Assembly: GCA_014378285.1 (NCBI GenBank)
Contig: JACMNZ010000294.1
Span: 1 to 5,015, forward strand
Direction of reading: 5' to 3'
Source: Pseudopedobacter sp.
GTDB taxonomy: Bacteria > Bacteroidota > Bacteroidia > Sphingobacteriales > Sphingobacteriaceae
Length of the DNA: 5,015 nt
A program made the position numbers and the translations under genes. Shown one piece after another: positions 1 through 5,015 of the stretch. The notes under the pieces were generated by a model that did not search any database, had not been told where the DNA came from, and was given only the letters and a program-made list of their open reading frames with translations. Each line of letters opens with the position of its first letter. Position 1 is the stretch's first letter.

Positions 1-10
1 TAATCTTAAT

Positions 11-2863
11 ATGAATTTAAAATTACGCGTAGTAAGTATGGCGGCAGTTTTCTTTACTGGATCATTACTTATGGCTCAACGGACCCCACGAGCAAAAAAG
101 GATACAATTACTGAAAAAACTATCGATGAAGTAGTAGTAACCGGTTATAGAACAACCACAAAAAAGAAAGCAGTAACAACGGTAACTACAATCAATAGTG
201 AAACTATTGAAAATAGACCAAACGCAAACGTGTTAAACACTTTGCAGGGTCAAGCAGCAGGTGTAAATATTGCAAGTGGTTCAGGTCAACCTGGTCAAAA
301 ACCAACAGTTATTATTAGAGGAATCTCCACGGTTAATGGTAGCTCAGATCCACTTTATGTTATTGATGGTTTCCCTTCAAATAGTGATAGTTTTAGAAGT
401 ATTAATCCAAATGATATAGAATCACTTTCTGTTTTAAAAGATGCTTCGGCAATTTCAGAATACGGTTCACGTGGTTCTAATGGTGTAATCTTGATTAAAA
501 CTAAAAATGGTAGGTTTAATCAGAAATTATCTGTAAAATATACTGGTATTTACGGTGTAGCAACACTACAAAATCCTAAGTATAATTATGCGAGTTCTTC
601 GCAGTTGCTTACCTTAGAAAAGAGATATGGTGTTGGTTTAGGTTCAACTTTAACCCAAGCTGCAATTGATGCATATCCAATTAATACTAATTGGAAAGAT
701 GTATTTTTCCGACCTGCTGTTACACAAAGTCACGATTTAGCCATCACTTCTGGGGGAGAAAATGTAAATTCTTATACCTCTGTTGGCTATTATAATCAAG
801 ATGGTGTTCTTAAAACCACGGGACTACAAAGATTTACTGTAAGAAATAATATTGATGGAAGGTCAGAAAATAAAAAACTCACATATTCCCTAAATACAGG
901 TTTGGGTTACTCTAAAAATAATGTAGCCAATAGTTTAGGAACAGGTGCTATTAATAGAAATTTCCTTTCTGGCTCTTTTACTAGTGCGCCTTATGTCAGT
1001 TCAAATTTATACCAACATGGAAATGGGCAACAAGTTTTAGACTTATATAGTAATGATGGCACTTTGTTATATACCCCTTTGTTCTTACAAGATAAATTAG
1101 ATAATTTTGCTTCGCTCACTGATGAAATTCGATTAGATATGGCTGCAAGTGCCGCCTATAAATTAACAAACGATCTTACAGCCTCTATTAGAGCGTCTGG
1201 TCAATATTTAAGTACTACCTTTTTTGAATCTGAGTTTCCGACCTCTTTTAACGCCTTATTATTTCAAGGAGGGAATCAATTTGCTGGGTATGAGCAGAAT
1301 AATACACAAAGACAGTTTCTGTTTAATAACCTATACTCTTTAAAATACGAAAAAAAATTAGGTAAGCACAGTTTTGCTTTACAGGGTAATGGCGAGTATA
1401 ATTATTCTCAACGAAGTGGCCTTAGCGTTTACCGATATGGTCTTGATCCAAAAACCTATGTACCTGGTTCAGGATCTGGATATGCGCCTTACACAGGAGC
1501 ACTTGGTGACCCGTATGCGCCAGTTAGTGGTCAGTTTAATTCAAAATTAAGTTTGATTTCTTACTTTGCTTCGTTTGATTATGATTATGATAGTAAATTT
1601 GGTCTTCTTGTAACGGGCAGACGTGATGGGACTAGTGTACTTTCAGGCGATAGACAATTCGGTAATTTTTGGGCAATGGGTGGCCGTATTAATTTAGAAT
1701 CTTTTCTTAATAGCCCAAGTATCCAAATGTTAAAATTACACGGTTCCATAGGAACTGCCGGTAATCAAAGGTTTATAAGTGGCGGAACTACAACATTTGG
1801 AACTTCAGGAACTATTTTTCAAACCAGTAATCCACCAAGATACCAAGATGTTTTTTCCTCGATTTCAAATGCATATAATGGTCAGCAAGGTATCGGTATA
1901 GGTTTTGGTTATCCAGAACTTCGTTGGGAAACAACAAGAAATACAGATTTAGCCGTAGATTTTGATTTATTTAGGAGATTGTCTGGATCAGTTGGTATAT
2001 ATCAAAAAAAGACCTACGATTTATATTTGAGTGTACCACAAAGCCCTGTACTGGGTTCGACTTCCATTCTTCAAAATTCACCAGCAATTCTTACTAACAA
2101 AGGGGTAGAGGTAGATTTAAAATATGCAATTATTAAAAATGAGAATATGCAACTGACCATTAGAGGAAATGGATCAGAAAACAGCAATAAATTTATAACG
2201 CCTCTTGCTGAGAGGGATTTCGGTACTACAACAGAATTAAATGGTGCATCGCTAGATGAGTTCAAACTTTACCATTATGATGGCGTGAATCAAGCTAATG
2301 GTAACCCATTGTACACTGATATTAATGGTAACCTTACAGAAAATCCTTTGGATGGTGATAGAAAATTAACTGGTAAAAATTATCTACCTAAATACCAAGG
2401 CGGTTTTGGCTTTGATTTTAAATACAAAGGGTTCTTTGCTTCTACCACATTCACTTTCGTAAAAGATATTTGGAGAATTGATTATAACTTACAAGGTAAT
2501 TTAGATCCAGGTAATTTAGGAACTTTTAATGTACAAACAGATTTGTTAAATGCATGGACACCCACCAATACTAATACTAATATACCTGCATTAACTGCAA
2601 ATCTTGGCTATGATGGTGGTTCTGATAGATTCTTGAAAGATGCGTCTTACGTCAGATTAAGAAACGCTCAGATTGGATACGAGTTCCCGAAAACTCTGTT
2701 GGCTGGCACTTCAATAAGCGGTATGTCAATCACTCTACAAGGAGAAAATTTAGTAACATGGACTAAATGGCAAGGTCATGATGCGGAAAGTAATAGAGCT
2801 GCCGATCAATATCAATATCCAACACCTAAGATTTATACTTTAGGTTTATCTGTTAAATTTTAA
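11..2863 (+). CDS. SusC/RagA-family TonB-dependent outer-membrane transporter (complete, 950 aa)
   Basis: This protein is predicted to form a 22-stranded outer-membrane barrel that imports an oligomeric nutrient held by its SusD partner, powered by TonB-ExbBD. Residues 1-22 form a signal peptide (basic start, hydrophobic core, LMA cleavage motif before Q23). A TonB box, IDEVVVTGY, lies at 38-46. The plug domain spans about 55-165 and contains LQGQAAGVNI (78-87), VIIRGIS (100-106) and the SusC signature region (113-167, with DPLYVIDGFP and YGSRGSNGVILIKTKNG). The barrel fills the rest, with family landmarks RRDGTS (537-542), GTAGNQR (581-587), SDRFLKDASYVRLRN (871-885) and a C-terminal beta-strand ending in Phe. 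I see no cysteine. Most SusC proteins carry a carboxypeptidase-regulatory-like domain of about 80 residues between signal peptide and TonB box; here only about 15 residues separate them, and no STN signalling domain is present. The frame stays open to the left edge, but the signal peptide fixes the start at 11. The family call is secure; the substrate is unknown. Confidence 0.96.
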   Translation: MNLKLRVVSMAAVFFTGSLLMAQRTPRAKKDTITEKTIDEVVVTGYRTTTKKKAVTTVTTINSETIENRPNANVLNTLQGQAAGVNIASGSGQPGQKPTVIIRGISTVNGSSDPLYVIDGFPSNSDSFRSINPNDIESLSVLKDASAISEYGSRGSNGVILIKTKNGRFNQKLSVKYTGIYGVATLQNPKYNYASSSQLLTLEKRYGVGLGSTLTQAAIDAYPINTNWKDVFFRPAVTQSHDLAITSGGENVNSYTSVGYYNQDGVLKTTGLQRFTVRNNIDGRSENKKLTYSLNTGLGYSKNNVANSLGTGAINRNFLSGSFTSAPYVSSNLYQHGNGQQVLDLYSNDGTLLYTPLFLQDKLDNFASLTDEIRLDMAASAAYKLTNDLTASIRASGQYLSTTFFESEFPTSFNALLFQGGNQFAGYEQNNTQRQFLFNNLYSLKYEKKLGKHSFALQGNGEYNYSQRSGLSVYRYGLDPKTYVPGSGSGYAPYTGALGDPYAPVSGQFNSKLSLISYFASFDYDYDSKFGLLVTGRRDGTSVLSGDRQFGNFWAMGGRINLESFLNSPSIQMLKLHGSIGTAGNQRFISGGTTTFGTSGTIFQTSNPPRYQDVFSSISNAYNGQQGIGIGFGYPELRWETTRNTDLAVDFDLFRRLSGSVGIYQKKTYDLYLSVPQSPVLGSTSILQNSPAILTNKGVEVDLKYAIIKNENMQLTIRGNGSENSNKFITPLAERDFGTTTELNGASLDEFKLYHYDGVNQANGNPLYTDINGNLTENPLDGDRKLTGKNYLPKYQGGFGFDFKYKGFFASTTFTFVKDIWRIDYNLQGNLDPGNLGTFNVQTDLLNAWTPTNTNTNIPALTANLGYDGGSDRFLKDASYVRLRNAQIGYEFPKTLLAGTSISGMSITLQGENLVTWTKWQGHDAESNRAADQYQYPTPKIYTLGLSVKF

Positions 2864-2881
2864 TTTTAAATAGTATATAAA
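2864..2881 (+). other. Intergenic spacer and translation start region of the SusD-type gene
   Basis: The 18 bp between the stop of the transporter gene and the ATG of the next gene are almost entirely A and T. There is no purine-rich Shine-Dalgarno sequence and no hairpin with a T-run. The spacer shows no Bacteroidota -7 element (TAnnTTTG), so the two genes are most likely co-transcribed. An A/T-rich unstructured region just before the ATG (TATATAAA-ATG) is the usual initiation context in this phylum, where ribosomes rely little on Shine-Dalgarno pairing. Confidence 0.6.
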
Positions 2882-4492
2882 ATGAATAAAAATATAATAA
2901 AATCAATACTGTTTGGAAGTGTCTTATTGACTTCTTGCAACAGAGATTTACTATCACCCTATACACCGGGGGCGTTAACGCAAGAAGTGGCTATAAAAAA
3001 CGTCTCAGATTTATCTTTATTGCTAAATTCTGCTTATTCTGCTGTTAATTCTAGAACAGAGTCAGAGGAAGTGTCTGTTTTTACAGATGAATGCGGTATT
3101 GGATACGCAAATGGAGGACAAGGAATTTCAAACGATAATGAATATTTCTTTTTGATGACACCTCAAGTTTTGTTGCCAAATGCTTTGTGGGGAAGTGATT
3201 ATGTTGCACTTGCCTATATAAATAGAGTAATTGCTTTTTCTGCGACCGTTCCTACTGGTAGTACTTCAGATGAAATTACAAGAAAACAAGTCTTAGCACA
3301 AGCTTATGCTCTGAGAGCATATTGTCATCTTCAGATTCTATCTTATTTTACGACAGATATGACATCTGATACTGCTCTTGCGGGTATTTTAGCAGACCGA
3401 GTTTTTGATGTTACTGCAGCTAGCAATAGACAGCGTGCAACTAATAAACAGTTTTATGATTTAATTCAAGCAGATTGTAATCAGTCTATTGCAATATATA
3501 ATTCTCTTGGTGCCGCAGGTTTAGATAAAACAACCGCTAACAAATTTTTCGCACTAGGTCTTAAAGCGCGTGCTTATGAATACAAAGGAGATTACCCAAA
3601 TGCAGAAAACTATGCCAATCAAGTTATTACACAATCTGGTTTGATATTGGCTAATTCTGCTGCAGCTTATCAACGAGTCTTTTTTACAGATGATGAGGCA
3701 TCAAATGTTGAGACAATCTTCCGTTTGAAAAGAACACCACTTCAAAATGGACAACCCTTCTCTTTACATAATGCATGGTGCTCTATAACACCGAATTTTA
3801 CAGGTTCACCTTTTTATGAAATAAGTAGAGCGTTGTTTAATAAGGTAGCTGCAAACAATACATTTGATGCAATGAAGAATCCAGCTTACACGGATGTAAG
3901 ATATCGTACTATGGTTGCGCCAACTTCTAAGATAGATGCAAATTATTCAACTTCTTCAGATTACAGAAATTCTGATGTTTTAGTTGTAAATAAGCACGGT
4001 GGAACCGCCATTGGATCTACTACTGCCGCAACAACAGCATCCCCTGGTTTTAATAATGATATTAAAATCATGAGACTATCTGAAATGTACTTAATTAGAG
4101 CAGAAGCAAGAGCAGCAGCGTCAGATTTACCGGGAGCAGCAGCGGCTGTAAATGAAATTAGACAAGTTCGTATATTTCCTAATCTCACTACAGGAACACC
4201 AGCACTTCCTTTACAAGTTTATAGTTCACCAACTGCTGCTTGGAAAGGTATTTTAGATGAAAGAAGAATAGAATTTGCATTTGAAGGCTATAGATTTATT
4301 GATCTTAAAAGAATTGGTACAAAAGCCGGAGCTAAGTTAGATAGAGATCCTGCAGATTACACTTCATCTTCCGCAAATTATCCTGCAGCGAACCCAGTAA
4401 ACCTACCGCTTACTAGTAATAAGTTTGCACTTCCAATCCCTCAAGTGGAACTTACTTCAAATAACGTAATTACACAAAATCCAGGATATTAA
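2882..4492 (+). CDS. SusD/RagB-family nutrient-binding outer-membrane lipoprotein (complete, 536 aa)
   Basis: This is the surface lipoprotein partner of the preceding SusC-type transporter. In this family the protein is a mostly helical, TPR-containing lid that binds oligosaccharide or peptide and closes over the barrel. Residues 1-18 form a lipoprotein signal peptide with lipobox LTSC; C19 is the lipidation site. The N-terminal SusD-like part includes the helix AYALRAYCH (141-149), matching the common ALRAxxH motif. The C-terminal SusD/RagB domain shows IKIMRLSEMYLIRAEA (394-409), an Ala-rich helix running into NEIRQVR, WKGILDERRIEFAFEGYRF (454-472) followed by DLKR, and the terminal signature LPIPQ...NPGY (517-536). 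The length is typical and the reading frame is intact. The gene follows the transporter gene by 18 bp, the near-universal susC-susD order. The residues after C19 (NRDLL) are only weakly acidic, so they do not clearly match a surface-export signal. The family call is secure; ligand specificity cannot be read from the sequence. Confidence 0.96.
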   Translation: MNKNIIKSILFGSVLLTSCNRDLLSPYTPGALTQEVAIKNVSDLSLLLNSAYSAVNSRTESEEVSVFTDECGIGYANGGQGISNDNEYFFLMTPQVLLPNALWGSDYVALAYINRVIAFSATVPTGSTSDEITRKQVLAQAYALRAYCHLQILSYFTTDMTSDTALAGILADRVFDVTAASNRQRATNKQFYDLIQADCNQSIAIYNSLGAAGLDKTTANKFFALGLKARAYEYKGDYPNAENYANQVITQSGLILANSAAAYQRVFFTDDEASNVETIFRLKRTPLQNGQPFSLHNAWCSITPNFTGSPFYEISRALFNKVAANNTFDAMKNPAYTDVRYRTMVAPTSKIDANYSTSSDYRNSDVLVVNKHGGTAIGSTTAATTASPGFNNDIKIMRLSEMYLIRAEARAAASDLPGAAAAVNEIRQVRIFPNLTTGTPALPLQVYSSPTAAWKGILDERRIEFAFEGYRFIDLKRIGTKAGAKLDRDPADYTSSSANYPAANPVNLPLTSNKFALPIPQVELTSNNVITQNPGY

Positions 4493-4515
4493 TTATTTTA
4501 AATAAAATTATAAAA
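4493..4515 (+). other. Intergenic spacer and translation start region of the third gene
   Basis: This 23-bp spacer consists only of A and T. It has no Shine-Dalgarno sequence, no recognisable -7 promoter element and no GC-containing terminator stem. The bases around the ATG (TTATAAAA-ATG-AAAAAAATAT) closely resemble those around the SusD-type start (ATATAAA-ATG-AATAAAAATAT). This supports the start at 4516 and transcription in the same operon. A short A/T inverted repeat, ATTTTA at 4495-4500 and TAAAAT at 4503-4508, is too weak to act as a terminator. Confidence 0.55.
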
Positions 4516-5015
4516 ATGAAAAAAATATTTTCAATATTAACAATTTTTGCAATGATGTTCCTCATAAACTCATGCAGAAACGATGGCGAGTTGGCTTACA
4601 ATGGAGACTCTCTTTTGTTATTTACCGCTCCTCAGAGCTCAGCAGATGTTTTAGTGTTGGTTGGATCAGGTTCTACTAATTACAATATTACTTTCGGTGT
4701 TGCAAAACAAGTAGACGCGGATAGCGATGTTACATTAGTAGTAAATAAAACTAAATCAACAGCTGTAGAAGGAGTAGATTATACTATCGCTAGTAAGACA
4801 ATGACTTTAAAAGCGGGAACATCTACTGGAAGTTTTCCAATTAAATTATTGGAAGGTGGCGCCGTGCAAAGTGGTAAAAAAATTGCTTTCACATTAACAT
4901 CTAGCACACTTAAAAGCGCGGCTTTTAACCAAAATTTTACAATTAATGTTTCCTTGACTTGTCCAGTTTCAACATTTGTGGGTAATTTTACTTACACGGC
5001 GGGTTTTTGGAATAA
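4516..5015 (+). CDS. Putative surface lipoprotein with Calx-beta-like domain (3' end outside window)
   Basis: The reading frame opens at ATG 4516 and has no stop through 5015, giving 166 codons plus two bases of a further codon. Residues 1-19 are a lipoprotein signal peptide (KK, hydrophobic stretch, lipobox INSC), with C20 as the lipidation site; the following RNDGE is mildly acidic. Residues of about 33-147 are Ser/Thr/Val-rich with alternating hydrophobics, as in a beta-sandwich. VEGVDYTI (84-91) followed by TMTLKAGTSTGSFPIKLLEG (95-114) resembles the Calx-beta pattern (GxDY, then an xFxxGxxxxxxxV strand pair). From C149 a second unit seems to begin (CPVSTFVGNFTY, continuing to W165), similar in style to the second domain of flavobacterial lipoproteins encoded beside SusCD pairs. 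Its position directly after the SusD-type gene is the usual slot for an accessory surface-binding lipoprotein. Lipoprotein status and gene reality are strong; the domain name is from memory of patterns and moderate; the ligand is unknown. It could instead belong to one of the DUF families of SusCD-linked lipoproteins (for example DUF1735 or DUF4843). Confidence 0.8.
   Translation, partial: MKKIFSILTIFAMMFLINSCRNDGELAYNGDSLLLFTAPQSSADVLVLVGSGSTNYNITFGVAKQVDADSDVTLVVNKTKSTAVEGVDYTIASKTMTLKAGTSTGSFPIKLLEGGAVQSGKKIAFTLTSSTLKSAAFNQNFTINVSLTCPVSTFVGNFTYTAGFWN

Larger units (their letters stand above)
11..5015 (+). other. SusCD-type nutrient-uptake operon (promoter and distal end outside window)
   Basis: Three co-directional genes are separated by 18 and 23 bp with no terminator or promoter signal between them: transporter, binding lipoprotein, and accessory lipoprotein. 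This order is the core of polysaccharide-utilisation-type loci in Bacteroidota. No glycoside hydrolase, peptidase, ECF sigma/anti-sigma pair or hybrid two-component regulator is visible, so neither substrate nor regulation can be assigned. Only 10 bp precede the first start codon, so the promoter is not in view. Operon membership is inferred from spacing and family context. Confidence 0.8.

Noticed and set aside
1..10. TAA at the left edge as the stop codon of an upstream gene
   Set aside because: Three bases at the edge are not enough to infer a gene. This triplet is not in the frame of the transporter gene, and nothing upstream can be seen.
2071..2265. A 64-codon open frame on the - strand inside the transporter gene
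   Set aside because: It lies wholly within strongly conserved SusC coding sequence, has no recognisable domain, and its composition is explained as the antisense shadow of the + strand gene.
2567..2582. Short tandem repeat AATACT x 2.7 (Thr-Asn repeat in the protein)
   Set aside because: It encodes the WTPTNTNT motif that recurs in SusC proteins at this place, so it is a conserved protein feature and too short to suggest slippage-based phase variation.
3961..4188. A 75-codon open frame on the - strand inside the SusD-type gene
   Set aside because: It is antisense to the conserved C-terminal SusD region. Its Ala-rich stretch mirrors the GCA/GCT-rich codons on the + strand, and no start context or domain supports it.
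4495..4508. A/T-only inverted repeat ATTTTA-aa-TAAAAT between the SusD-type gene and the third gene
   Set aside because: The arms contain no G or C, the loop is only two bases, and such palindromes are expected by chance in A/T-only spacers. It would not form a stable terminator.

Overview
The window is AT-rich and densely coded, with short A/T-only spacers and no Shine-Dalgarno sequences. Its proteins belong to families that are almost exclusive to the phylum Bacteroidota. The base composition, the short SusC form without an N-terminal extension domain, and the style of the signal peptide point to the class Flavobacteriia, possibly a Chryseobacterium/Kaistella-type member of the Weeksellaceae. 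That finer placement is inference from general familiarity, not from a search.

Layout: three genes lie head to tail on the + strand. (1) Positions 11-2863 encode a complete SusC/RagA-type TonB-dependent outer-membrane transporter. (2) After an 18-bp spacer, 2882-4492 encode a complete SusD/RagB-type surface lipoprotein. (3) After a 23-bp spacer, a third lipoprotein gene starts at 4516 and runs off the right edge at 5015. Its visible part resembles a Calx-beta-type beta-sandwich domain followed by the start of another domain. The - strand shows no convincing gene. I see no RNA genes, mobile elements, CRISPR, long repeats or factor-independent terminators.

How the genes probably work together: the SusD lipoprotein sits as a lid on the SusC barrel and captures an oligomeric nutrient (glycan or peptide). 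SusC then imports it with energy delivered by TonB-ExbBD through the TonB box. The third lipoprotein occupies the slot usually held by an accessory surface-binding protein. No hydrolase, regulator or sigma/anti-sigma gene is visible, so the substrate cannot be assigned. The promoter must lie left of the window.

Overall this is an ordinary SusCD-type nutrient-uptake operon fragment. I did not find evidence of an undescribed system. The points most worth a second look are the missing N-terminal extension of the SusC protein and the identity of the truncated third gene.
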